Below, one piece after another: positions 10,077-20,482 of a stretch of 64,000 bases of DNA. A program made the position numbers and the translations under genes. Every line of letters starts with the position of its first letter. The first letter of the stretch is position 1. The notes beneath the pieces are model-generated. The model was not told the origin of the DNA and made no database searches. It saw only the letters and a list, made by a program, of their open reading frames with translations. Origin of the DNA: Teratosphaeria epicoccoides. Lineage: Eukaryota > Ascomycota > Dothideomycetes > Mycosphaerellales > Teratosphaeriaceae. The stretch covers positions 124,001-188,000 of the forward strand of contig JADDMT010000011.1 in assembly GCA_021401465.1 (NCBI GenBank), written 5' to 3'.

Positions 10077-12255
10077 ATGTCCGCGCAGGACTTGCACCTC
10101 TTACCCCCCACGGGTTCGGGAAGCGGCAGTAACGGGGTCCGCAAGAGAAAGTCTCGAGGACGTGGTCTTCGGACGACTACCGGCTGGTGAGTCTGAGCCT
10201 CATCGCATTGACCTTGTTTGTGTTGCAGTGTCTGTCATCCAAGCTCCAGCATCTCGGACGGCGCTTACATGCAAAAGACTCTCAAGCAGGAAGATTGGCC
10301 AGCTACGCGCGGGAGTCAGCGTGTTCCAACCAAATGCAGGAAATGCACATAGACTGGAGCAAGCTTATTCGAACAATTGAGCTTTAAGCGTCACTTGGTC
10401 TATATCGGGCGATGACGGGAGACAGACATTGCCGACGCAAGAGTGCAGTCCATCCTCCAGGCTGATATTGACTGTCAATGCCATCGCGTGAGTCGTGGCT
10501 GATGTCTCGCATAGCTCAATATGTCGCCAAAGGCACATGAAATGCGATGAGGTTAAACCCGTCTGCGGCCCGTGTTCCAAGGGCCGTCGTCCATGTAATT
10601 ACCCCAGCATCGCCAGCGGACACGGGTCTGTGAGAGGAGACAGTGGCGCTCCCACAGCTGTTCACATATCCTCGGCGCCACCAGCGCCACCAGCGCCAAT
10701 CCGGCACATTCAGACTAACCTCCCATCTCAGCCAGGAAGTTCATCGACCAGTGCGCAACAATGGCCGACCACACCTGCCCAAGACGCCTTGCGCACGAGA
10801 AGTCCCGAAAGTACATATAGTAACTCAACAGGCTATGGAGCTGAAGTGGCTCCCTTGCGGTGGTTCGGTCTACTGGCCGGTGATGCCGCCAACGGTATAC
10901 TCGATCCGCCCTCTCTGGAAGCTCTTGGTGATGCGGCGCTGGCTCAACGACATCAGCTGCACCCGGACGGTGTGACTCTGCAGGATCTTCCATCGCTCCG
11001 CAACACTCCGGCAAGTATCGGTGAAGGCGTCGCTCTTCCAACTCCATCACAGCTCCTGCAGCTATCAGCGTTGTCACCAGCGCCCCTCGGTCAGGCTTCA
11101 GGCACCATAGACGAGCGCAAATTCTGGCAGGCGGCCAGCCCTGTGCAACTTAAGGACCACGAACACGATATGTTTGTGCGCTTTGTAAATGGTGTCAGCA
11201 CTTGGATCGACTTATTCGACCCTCTTAAGCATTTCGCAACCTTCGTACCACATCTGGCACTTCAGAATGAAGGCCTCATGAAAGCGATATTGGCCTTGGG
11301 AGCACGTCATCTTTCGATCAGGCCCCTGAACAGCGGCGAGGCGCACATTGATCGGACAGCGGCTGTCCAGTACTACTACGAGACGTTACAGTATCTTCAG
11401 TCAGCCATGCGCTTCACAACGTACAAGAATTCACTGGAGCTTCTCGCCACTGTTCTAGTCGTCAGCACTTATGAAATGATCGACGGAGCAGGCAAAGGCT
11501 GGGAGCGCCACCTTAAAGGCGTCTTCTATGTCCAGCGGTCCCGCGACATCAATGGTGAGTCTGGAGGGCTGGAACAGGCCATCTGGTGGGCGTGGCTACG
11601 TCAGGATGTCTGGGCTGCATTTCGCGAGAGAAGGCGATGCTTCTCTTTCTTCAAGCCGACGAAGCCGTATTCATCCATGAGCATATGGGACCTGGCATCG
11701 AAAGTTGTCTATGTTCTCGCTCAAGCTGTCAATTATGCTTCCGACGAAGAGAAGCAGCTAGGCGAGCAGGACCTGCAGAACCGCATTTTGAGAGCGAATA
11801 CTCTGCTCAACATGCTGAACGAGTGGCGAAATAGCATTAGCGTCCACTTTGAGCCCTTGCCTGTAGAAGGCCCTTCCAATCGTCCGTTCAGACCGCTATG
11901 GATCAATCCGCCAGCATTTGGAACGTCGTTGCAGATGTACTGCATGGCCCGCATCCTACTTTTGATACATCAGCCGGCGGTCAACGGCTATCTCGAGTAC
12001 TTGACTCGGGACAAGGTCATCACTGAATGCATTGATACCATTGGTGGAATTGCGATGAAGCTGTCGGATGACGCTTCGCGATTGATGTCGACGCAGTGCC
12101 TTTTTGCGGCAGGAATGTACTGCACCGTTGCTGAAAAGCGCGAGTGCATTGCACAGATGATCGCAGAGCATACATTGCATACAGGATGGCCAAGTAACAC
12201 TGATTTGGCCGAAGAGCTGAAGGCAGAATGGTCAAAGCAGAAGCCAATGGCATAG
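10077..12255 (+). CDS. Zn2Cys6 fungal transcription factor, likely cluster regulator
   Basis: Nuclear DNA-binding regulator of about 616 aa. Exon 1 (10077-10186) encodes MSAQDLHLL and a basic stretch KRKSRGRGLRTTTG ending in the bases TG. Intron 10187-10514 (328 nt) follows, and exon 2 begins with C, so the first zinc Cys codon is split TG|C. The joined domain reads C-S-I-C, then C six residues on, then C-G-P-C, with the last Cys six residues later in KGRRPC, a perfect binuclear cluster. A Pro/Ser-rich linker follows, then a fungal middle-homology region (STWIDLFDPLKHF, LMKAILALGARHL). It sits between metabolic genes of the group, divergent from an SDR, so local pathway control is the natural inference. 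The long intron could hide a further small exon, though none is needed for frame. Confidence 0.85.
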
Positions 12256-12691
12256 GCTCCACTACATTTCCCACTGCTCATGTCTATGTGGTGGAGTAGC
12301 GTGGAAGTGTCACCCATCGCATGGATCGACATATCAAGATAAGTGACATTGCGGTGACACACTTGACCGGTTATGCACTTGCTATTGCTTTCTCTACACT
12401 GATACGCTGCTAAAACTGCATGACCAATACATTAGCATTGTCTGCCCATGCATATACACTGCATCGGCACCAGAGTCTTGCGCAGTCATCCAAGACTTGT
12501 CGGAAATGCCGGCTTTGCTGGGCTGATTCGGTAACAAGATTGAAGGCGTAGTAGCATATCAAGAAATGGTACGCGTCAAACTGTCTTGCCAAACAGACGA
12601 CAAATGCGGACTTTGGTCGCAAGTCCGACTGGTGATGCTGTTCTTGTGCTGACTGTCGTTGACAGAGCGGACCACCGAAAATGGCTAGCGC
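12256..12691. other. Convergent 3' intergenic
   Basis: A 436 bp stretch between the converging ends of the Zn2Cys6 regulator and the second MFS transporter. Nothing recognised. Confidence 0.5.
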
Positions 12692-14241
12692 TCACTTCTG
12701 AATGTACTTCCTCAGCAGCACATGGGCGACGCTATACACTACAACACCAAAGGCGCACATCCCGGAGATGACGCCGAAGCCAAGCAAGTATTTGGGCTCG
12801 TCTTTGCTGGGAAAAAGGTACGCGCCGTATATCTATATGTAAGGTTAGCACATGTGCGGGCACCCGGGTCGGCATCGTGTGGAAATACCTGAGCAAGATT
12901 GCCAAGAGCATTCACCAAGGCTAGTGAGACTGCTCTGACCTCCTGCGGCATGGCACCAAAAGTCGACGCCGCATACGACAGGGACAAGCCATTTGTGGCC
13001 CAGAGTCCGGCCGCCATAATGACAAGCAGAGCGTATCTGGTCTTGAAGTCGTACACCGCACAGATGATGACTGAGCAGACGGTCGATACCACAAGCCATG
13101 CGGCAATGATAGCACCCCTTTGTCTTGGCACTTTGTCTGAAAAATATCCGGTGATCAGTACACAAACGAATGCAATGGCGTATATCGGCACAACCATGTA
13201 CTGCGCCATGTTGGAGGTGTAGCCCAGTCCTTCGACAAGAGTCGGGTAGAAGTAGGATAGAGTCGAGGAGCCGACGATTACCATATACCCAGCTACTAGA
13301 AGCCATGTGCGCCAGTTGCAGACGGAACGGGTGAGGGCTTGCAGTGAGGAAAGGCGCGTGGCGTCCTCGGTGTTGTTTCGGACCTCGTCGGCTTCCAGTC
13401 GGACGATTGCAATCTCACGCTCGCGTTCTGAGAGGCGTCTGGTATTGGCTGGAAAGTCTGGGAGGACGAAGGCGGAAACAATGGCCCAGCCTGATGTCGC
13501 TGCGCCTTCGACGATCTATGGACTCGTCAGAACCATGATTGCGAACGACCAACGGACAGGAATGCTCACGAAAGGCCACCTCCACCCAGACAGACCCTGT
13601 GCTCCGTCTAGATTGCCAGTGATGGATCCCGCGATGATGCCACCAAATGCGCCCGAGAGCACGGCTGCGGAAATGTATACAGCGAATCGCTTCGACTGCT
13701 CGTTCTTCTTGTACCAACTCGACAGCATCAACATGACACCTGGAGCGAAACCTGCTTCCAACAATCCGACTACAGTCCGCAGAGCAACCAACTGTCCGTA
13801 TGTCTGCACTTGAGACATGCAGCAGGTCACGATTCCCCACAAGCACATGATGACGGGCAGGAAGATCGATGGCTTCGTCTTCGAGAGGGCCAGATTCGAC
13901 GGCACTTCGAAGAGGACGTAGGTGACGAAGAAGACGACGAGGGAGACGGAGTACTGGTTTGAGTCCATGTTGAGGTCGTCTGTCATCTAAATCGATGGCG
14001 TTGGGTCAGAGATACGGAGCGTTCGTTGATGATGGGAAAGACTCACGCCCGCGACTTTGGCATTGCCGATGTTGGTTCGATCCATGTAGGAGAGCAGGTA
14101 CATGATCCACATCGTTGGGAGTAAGGTGAGGTCGATCTTGCGGACGAGAGCTGCCTCCTCGGCGTGTGTGAAGCCATTATCTTGCGAAGTCGTCTCTTCG
14201 ACGCATTCGCTGTCCGGCTCTTTGACCTGATCGATCGACAT
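12692..14241 (-). CDS. MFS transporter, allantoate-permease (Dal5/ACS) family
   Basis: Twelve-helix plasma-membrane carrier of the anion:cation symporter group, whose members move organic acids, vitamins or ureides. The first exon starts at MSIDQVKEP (14241) and contains the family hallmark LLPTMWIMYLLSYMDRTNIGNAK. Introns are inferred after KVAG, after GWRWPF (GTGAGC..CATAG) and after GNLAQ (GTATTT..ATATAG), giving a C-terminus YGAYLFPSKDEPKYLLGFG..LLRKYIQK with the stop at 12692. FFVTYVLFEVPSNL and SWYKKNEQSKR are also typical of the family. It converges on the Zn2Cys6 regulator and may import the pathway substrate or a related acid. The substrate is unknown. An in-frame ATG at 14322 exists but adds non-conserved residues. 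Confidence 0.88.
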
Positions 14242-15260
14242 GATACGGAATAGGAGACTGCTGATTCGAGTGATGGTCGCCAGCGTCGTGGTGCACAGCG
14301 AGGCGGTATGAGAAAGGGGCACTGATTTTCAAGCTCAATTACTGTGATCTAGTTGATCTTTTCGAGTGAAGTCGATGTTCGATAATGATGAAAAGCCCAC
14401 CCGTTACTGTCATGAAAATATCTGCTTCGGAGGCGGTGTGTGGGCACAGCTTTGCAACGCAAATCCTTGTCGGCACAACCGCGACAACATCAAAAATACG
14501 CACAGGATCCTCCGTCCTGCAACTTCATATACTCACCACATGGGCTCTTTCATGACTTCGCTGCCAGGCCCCGAACAACCATCACGAGATTCTCCTCCCC
14601 CGGGTCGTCCGACCGCGTGGAGTGCTCCACAATGCGGCAGCGTTCGCATGAGGTGCCCTCTGGGCGTGGAGATTGCGCACTTGCACGGGTAAAGAGAAAA
14701 GCATCCCTTGTCTGGATGATGTATGGACCCTGTGGAAGCATAGCGAAAACTGAGCTTGTTCAGCCGTTACGCCGGGCCGCGGCCGCGCGAGAACCTCGAG
14801 TCGGGGCAGCTGTGCCTGGAGACGGTTGTGGTTAGGAAGTATGAAGTATGAGCTCACGGATAATGTCCACTAGTTCGATGCACCTGGAGCACCATCACCA
14901 CGGCAGCCTCAGAAGGCCACATGTACCCCGTGTCGTGTGCGTGCTGCGGACACCTCCATTGCCCCTCCGCCACTGAGCTTCGGCCCTGCCTTGCTTGCGT
15001 GTTCCGGATGGAGTGGAGAGACCCAGTAGCCCCTGAATGTCGGAAATAATCCGACACGAATGTAGGCTGGGACTGTCTTTCCTCGAGACTGTTGGCTTGG
15101 TTTGATGGAGAATACATTGACCAGAGACTGCTCACGGAATTTGCGTAGGCGTGACAGTGGCCCTATAAGATAGGAAAGCCTCGAGGTACGTTCTTGCCAG
15201 CAATCGGTCACAATAGATAGCATCGCCAAGTCCAATCGACGCCACCCACACATTCTCACA
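14242..15260. promoter_or_regulatory. Divergent intergenic, MFS transporter / third SDR
   Basis: About 1 kb. Open frames on both strands match nothing I recognise. A CTCCGAA element lies on the minus strand at 14426-14432, as in two other promoters of the group. Confidence 0.4.
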
Positions 15261-16163
15261 ATGGTCCTCGCAGTCCCAATAGAACACGCTCCAGGCCAAG
15301 CAAACGGCCACACCAACGGTCACTCTCCCAACATGGCAGAACATCGAGGAGAACCCACCATGCCCAACCTCTCCACCCTCCCCGGCCCCAACGCCTCCTG
15401 GACCATCACCCTCAGCGACAAGATCCTCGCCATCACCGGCGCGAACCGCGGCATCGGCCTCGGAATCGCAGAAGTCGCCCTGGCCAACCACGCCAAAGTC
15501 GTCTACTCCCTCGACCTCACGGACCCCTCGGACGACTTCCACGCCCTCGCCAAGAAATCCCCCAACCGCTTCAAACACCTCCAAACAGACGTCACGAACG
15601 AAAGCAGCGTCAAGGACGCCATCGACGCCATCGTCGACGCCGAGGGCGCGCTGCACGGCATGGTCTGCAACGCCGGCATGACGAAGCACCAGCCCGCGCT
15701 AGACTTCACCCTGGAACAAGTGGAGCAGCTCTTCCGGCTCAACGTCTTCGGCGCCTGGGCGTGCGCGACCGCCGCGGCGCGCAAATTCATCGCCCTCGGC
15801 ATCAAAGGCTCCATCGTCTTCACCGCATCCATGACGTCGTACCGCCCGAACCGCGCGGCGCCCTCCGCGCCCTAGGGCGGCACCAAGGCCGCGGTGAGGA
15901 ATATGACGCACACGCTCGCGATGGAGTGGGCGCAGTATGGGATTCGAGTGAATAGTATCAGTCCGGGGTTTGTCAAGACGGCGATGACGTATTATGTGGA
16001 GAGGGCGCCGGACTGGGAGGCGAAGATGCGGTACTATGGCGGCATGCCGCGGTTGGCGTTGCCGCAGGAGCTGGGCGGCGCGTATGTGTATTTGTTGAGT
16101 GAGCAGGCGAGTTATACGACGGGGATTGACATCCCTGTTGCGGGGATTGTTGGGGCGTGGTAG
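15261..16163 (+). pseudogene. SDR gene with TAG stop at the catalytic Tyr codon
   Basis: Intron-free reading frame of 301 codons including its stop, in which TAG at 15873-15875 is the only interruption. It encodes a Sou1/arabinitol-dehydrogenase-like SDR: NGHTNGHSPN-type N-terminus, cofactor ITGANRGIGLG, VCNAG, catalytic Ser in FTASMTS, then APSAP-stop-GGTKAAV, then EWAQYGIRVNSISPGFVKTAM and C-terminal SYTTGIDIPVAGIVG. The family has YxxxK here, so the stop replaces the catalytic Tyr; one base change (TAC or TAT to TAG) explains it. The frame is intact on both sides. If real, translation ends at 204 aa without the active site. CCTAG|GGC resembles a splice acceptor, but I see no donor that would preserve the domain. 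Sequencing error or very recent loss are the main options. Base composition also switches at this point, C-rich before and G-rich after. Confidence 0.8.
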
Positions 16164-16897
16164 AAGCGGGATTGAGGAGGGAGGTGTGCGAGTTATGGTA
16201 GTGGCGCGGTGTCTTCATTTTTCTCTTCTAGAGACGAAAGTCGTGCTTGGAGATTCAGACGAATAAATGTGTCAGCTGACTGTGAAGCTTTCTTTGACCA
16301 ATGCCACTATTGAGTGAAGTCGGGTAACGGCAAACAGTAGAAGCCGCCTACCTCGTCGCAAAACAGTAGCGTGTCGCAAGAGCAGCCCATCCCGTCGCTG
16401 CACAATAACGGAGTACCAGAGAAGCCCGCTCCACCCAGCCGCCCAGGCATCGTGAGATTCGCCCTCACAAGGAGCCGAACCGTCCAGAACCGGCGCTCAG
16501 CGGCGTACTGTGTACAGTGGAAGTATCACTGGGATTAACAGCGCGGTCGAGCAGTCAAACGTCGTCACGTCGATCGACAAGCCCATAAAGCTGTCAACGC
16601 TGTCAACAACTCTCCGGGCGGCCAGGGCTGTCAGATGGGCCATCAGCATCATCAATCAGTCAGCGCCCTCAGTCGTTCAAACATCATGTATCAACAGCGT
16701 CGTCAAGCAGTCAGCACATCGGTCGGCTGACAGCATCACTCTGAGCCTCAGACACGCATCACTTCCAAGGCAGAAAGACAGGCAAGGTTCAAGAAAACGT
16801 CTGGACGTTGATTCGCGCCGAAGCTCTACACCACCGGCACCAAAGCCCTCACCTCACCTGTTGACCACACCTGACCCACCGTCCTTCTCAAACCCAC
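16164..16897. other. Intergenic, PRP5 3' side
   Basis: A 734 bp stretch. Around 16,510-16,760 the sequence repeats GTCA/CAGTC words (GAGCAGTCAAAC, AAGCAGTCAGCAC, ATCAGTCAGCG), a low-complexity pattern without clean period. No gene supported. Confidence 0.4.
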
Positions 16898-19800
16898 CTA
16901 GACCACACTATACCTTCCCCCACCGCCGCCCGCACGCATCGCATTTTCCATATCAGCAATCGTGCCTTCCTTCAACAACCGCGTCAACTCCCTCATCGCA
17001 TTCTCCACCGCCACCTCCGTATCCCCCTCCACAAGAATATACAGCTTCGCGGGCTCATTCGCCCCAGGAACCTTACCATCAGCATAATAGTTACCCTTCG
17101 TCGTGATGCTCGTCTGCGTGCTGTCCAGAATCTTCGCCACATTCGTGCGGTTCGTGACGGCCCACCGCGCCTTCTGCGGAAAATCGTTGATCTCCAGCGT
17201 CGCGTGGAAGGCGCCGGCATCGGGCCCGCGGTTGTCGATCGGGACGCCAGGGCGTGTGGCGCCGCGGGCGCCGAGGCGGGCGTTGATGGCGGCCACGGCG
17301 GCAGAGACTTTGTTGAGGGGATCCTTCGATTGAGGGCCAGTGTTGTCGGGCTTCTCGACTTTCCTAACTGTCATGGCATTGTTCAGATGGGCTGCTAGGT
17401 GGGCCTTGATCTCAGTCGGAGCAGCGACAGGTGACTCGGCCTTCGATGTATCCTTGACTTGGCCCGTCGCCTTGGCGACAAGTTTGTCTACCTCATCCTG
17501 CTTCTTTTCCTTCTTCTTCTTGTCACCTTCTGATTCTTCCTCTTCCTCGGGCTCGTCTCCAGTCTTGAACGCCTTGCGCTGCAGCGCCTTCTCCGCGTTA
17601 CGCTGAGCCTCGAACTTCTCGATACCGTGGCCGCCAAAACCGGAGCCAGCTTTCTTGGCCTCGCCAGCCTTGACCTTCTCCTTATGGCCTTCTTCAAGGA
17701 GCCGCAGTGCTTCTGGGACTTCTTGCTTGGCGTCAGTCAGAGCCTTGGTCAGGAACGTGGCGAAGCGATCTTGCTCTGGCGTGAGGAATGTGACAGCCGT
17801 GCCCTTGTTTCCAGCACGGCCTGTGCGTCCGACGCGGTGGACGTAATCCTCGTGATGGTTGGGAGAGTCGTAATTCACGACCAGCTTGAGTTGCTTCACG
17901 TCAAGCCCTCGCGCTGCGACACTGGTCGCTACCATGACTGGAATGTGACCTGCTTTGAAGTCGGAAATGGCTTGATCACGGTCGATCTGCTCGCGCCCAC
18001 CGTGAATCGTGACCACAGGATATCCTTTCTTGTTCAACTCTTTCAAGAGATTGTCTGCAGTCTCCTGCCGCTCGACAAAGATGAGGGAGCGAGCGTCTTC
18101 GTCAGTGTCGTGGAGATTGCCAATGAGTTCCAGCAAGCGCCTGAACTTGGACGTGACGCTGCGGACCTCGATGATCTGAGTGATCTCGGGTGCAACAATC
18201 GACTTACCACCAATAGTAACTTGCAGCGGATTCTTGAGCGTCTTACGGGCCAGAGCCTCCATGTTCCGTGGGAACGTAGCGGAGAAAAGCACCGTCTGGC
18301 GATCAGGCCGGATGTTGTTCATGATCTTGGTGATTTGCGGCTCGAAGCCCATGTCAAACATGCGGTCTGCTTCGTCCAGAACCACATACGTCGCACGTTT
18401 GAGATTGGTCACGCGTCCATTGTTCGCAGCAAGCAGGTCAATCATACGACCCGGCGTGCAGACAACAATTTCAGCTCCACGCTTAAGCTGAGCAATCTGA
18501 TCTGTGATGGGCGCACCACCGTAAGCGCAGACGGCGCGCAAATTGAGCGCCTTCAAGAAAGGCTTGCAGTCGCGATGAATCTGCGTGGCAAGCTCACGTG
18601 TCGGCGCCAACACAAGGCCGATCGGACCCTCGAGGTTCTCCAGCGGTCTCTGATCCTTGATGTGTCTGAACATGGGCAACAGATATGCGATGGTCTTGCC
18701 GGAGCCTGTCTTCGCAACACCCGTCGTGTCACGGCCAGACATGATGCAGGGAAGAGTCTGTGCCTGGATCGGTGTCGGCTTCTCGAATCCAAGGTCGCGA
18801 ATCACCTCCAGAATCTGCGCACCGAAGCCACCTTGCGAGAACTTCAGGATCGGCTTTGGAGCATTCTTGCCACCAACATCGATGTTGTCGAGCTCTGCTC
18901 TCAATACCTCGAGGTCCTCCTTGGACATCTCGGCCAGTTCGACAGGCTCGGTATAGAAGGCTTTGCGGAATGGCTCGTACGGGACCTTGGCATGATTGAC
19001 GGTCGGGATGTCCTTCTTCTTCCTCTTCGTGATGGCTTGCAAGTCGTCCAGCTGGTCGCCGACGGCATCAAGCTCGTCTTCATCATCGCTGTTGAAGACT
19101 TGGCGACCACCGTCCTTGGTGCCCTTGCCGGCCGAGAGTTTGGAGAATGTGCTCGCGCCTTGCGGGACGCTGAGATCGTTCATGTAGGCGTCGAGTGGAT
19201 CGACTTCGTCTTCAGCGTCGGCCATTGCCACGTCTGCTTCAATTGTCTCGTCATTGCCATTGGCCATGGCGACGTCTTCCTGAGCGTCTTGCGCGCGCTT
19301 CTGTGCTGCTTTACGTGCAGCGTCATCGTCGTCACCATCATCTGACAGTCTACCAGTATCTTCAGCCTCATCGTGCACCTGCAAATCCGAGGGGTCACGG
19401 GTGTTCGGCAAGTCTGGAAGACGTTCCAGTCTGCGTTCCACCTGAGCTTCGTCTTCAAGTGCGGCGCTCTTAGCTGCGGGGGCGGGCTGTGAAGCTGAGC
19501 CAGCGACATTCGAGAGACCGAAACCTTTCGGCTTTGCAACGCTGCTGGCGTTCGCGATGGCGTGACCGCGCGCGACAGCAGGCATGACGGGACCGTTAGC
19601 AGATGTGACTGGCTTCGCTGGGATTGCGACATTGCCTTCGAGAGTCCTGGCCTTCTCCATGGCGGCAGCGGCTTTTCTTGCGATCGCCTTTGGGTCGAAC
19701 TTGCCTGCATAGTTCTTCGCAGGAGCAACCGGAGAATCGTTGACGCTGGAAGCATCTTGCACGCTTCCAGGCGAGTGCACCGGTGGAGACGCAGGCGTGG

Positions 19801-20482
19801 CGGGTGACTCCGCAACAAAGCCCTTAGCCTTCAACGCCTTCTCCTTCCAGGCTGCAACTCTCGCCAACCTCGCCGCTTGCTCGTCTCGCGCCTTCTTTTC
19901 GGGATCCTCGGCAGTTGAAGGACGCGAACGCGGAGTCTGCACGGTCAGCCGAGAGTTTGGGAATTGAACGGGAAGATGACATACCTCGCGGCTCACACTA
20001 GAAGCGCGATTGCTGTCCCGTCCACGGCTGCTGCCGCGGTGAGACCGCCTTGGTGACGAGTGGTCGTGCCTCGGCCGCTTCCTGTCTCGGTTATCGTAGT
20101 CATCAACGTGACCACGACGGTCATGGCGCGAGACTCTCACCGGCGACACCTCCCTCGACCGCTTGCTGTAGCGGTCACGTTCCCTCGAGCGATCTCTGCG
20201 CGAGTCATAGCGGCGATCGTAGTCATCGTAGCGACCCCTCGAGCGTGAGCGACGTGAGTAGCCTCCTCGATCACGCTCACGGTCGCGGTCTCGGTCTCGG
20301 TCGCGATCTCTGTCGCGGCGGTCGCGGTCGTCGTAGCGCTGCGGAAATCTTGTTAGGTGCCTGTTGTGGGGATCGGTAAATCTGGGGTCAGGTAAGCGCC
20401 GTCTTCTTACATCTCTGCCGTAATCACGATCATCGCGGTGTTCGCGTGAACGATCATCTCTACGCCTTGGTGAGCGGGCCAT
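16898..20482 (-). CDS. PRP5: Pre-mRNA-processing DEAD-box RNA helicase PRP5
   Basis: ATP-dependent helicase that acts in the nucleus at U2 snRNP/branch-site engagement during prespliceosome assembly. The open frame is 1,194 codons; I infer two in-frame introns, 20339-20410 (72 nt, GTAAGA..CCGCAG) and 19937-19984 (48 nt, GTATGT..GTGCAG), leaving about 1,154 aa. The N-terminus is rich in Arg-Asp/Arg-Ser dipeptides, followed by an acidic region (DGDDDD), as in Prp5/DDX46. The core shows the Q motif KPTPIQAQ, motif I AKTGSGKT, PTRELA, TPGRMIDLL, DEAD in VLDEADRMFDMGF, SAT in LFSATFPRN, HGGREQIDRDQAI, VAARGLDV and HRVGRTGRAG. The C-terminal tail (ARWAVTNRTNVAKI) is the Prp5-type extension. It shares a 546 bp divergent promoter with the mitochondrial HMG-box gene. 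Confidence 0.96.
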   Translation of the reverse strand: MARSPRRRDDRSREHRDDRDYGRDVRRRRLPDPRFTDPHNRHLTRFPQRYDDRDRRDRDRDRDRDRDRERDRGGYSRRSRSRGRYDDYDRRYDSRRDRSRERDRYSKRSREVSPVRVSRHDRRGHVDDYDNRDRKRPRHDHSSPRRSHRGSSRGRDSNRASSVSREVCHLPVQFPNSRLTVQTPRSRPSTAEDPEKKARDEQAARLARVAAWKEKALKAKGFVAESPATPASPPVHSPGSVQDASSVNDSPVAPAKNYAGKFDPKAIARKAAAAMEKARTLEGNVAIPAKPVTSANGPVMPAVARGHAIANASSVAKPKGFGLSNVAGSASQPAPAAKSAALEDEAQVERRLERLPDLPNTRDPSDLQVHDEAEDTGRLSDDGDDDDAARKAAQKRAQDAQEDVAMANGNDETIEADVAMADAEDEVDPLDAYMNDLSVPQGASTFSKLSAGKGTKDGGRQVFNSDDEDELDAVGDQLDDLQAITKRKKKDIPTVNHAKVPYEPFRKAFYTEPVELAEMSKEDLEVLRAELDNIDVGGKNAPKPILKFSQGGFGAQILEVIRDLGFEKPTPIQAQTLPCIMSGRDTTGVAKTGSGKTIAYLLPMFRHIKDQRPLENLEGPIGLVLAPTRELATQIHRDCKPFLKALNLRAVCAYGGAPITDQIAQLKRGAEIVVCTPGRMIDLLAANNGRVTNLKRATYVVLDEADRMFDMGFEPQITKIMNNIRPDRQTVLFSATFPRNMEALARKTLKNPLQVTIGGKSIVAPEITQIIEVRSVTSKFRRLLELIGNLHDTDEDARSLIFVERQETADNLLKELNKKGYPVVTIHGGREQIDRDQAISDFKAGHIPVMVATSVAARGLDVKQLKLVVNYDSPNHHEDYVHRVGRTGRAGNKGTAVTFLTPEQDRFATFLTKALTDAKQEVPEALRLLEEGHKEKVKAGEAKKAGSGFGGHGIEKFEAQRNAEKALQRKAFKTGDEPEEEEESEGDKKKKEKKQDEVDKLVAKATGQVKDTSKAESPVAAPTEIKAHLAAHLNNAMTVRKVEKPDNTGPQSKDPLNKVSAAVAAINARLGARGATRPGVPIDNRGPDAGAFHATLEINDFPQKARWAVTNRTNVAKILDSTQTSITTKGNYYADGKVPGANEPAKLYILVEGDTEVAVENAMRELTRLLKEGTIADMENAMRAGGGGGRYSVV

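Noticed and set aside
15860..15880. TAG as a splice acceptor that would remove the stop
   Set aside because: CCTAG|GGC resembles an acceptor, but no donor upstream preserves both the catalytic Ser region and frame.
17627..19345. 572-codon open frame antisense to PRP5
   Set aside because: It lies fully opposite the conserved helicase core, has no recognisable domain, and is explained by the codon bias of the sense gene.
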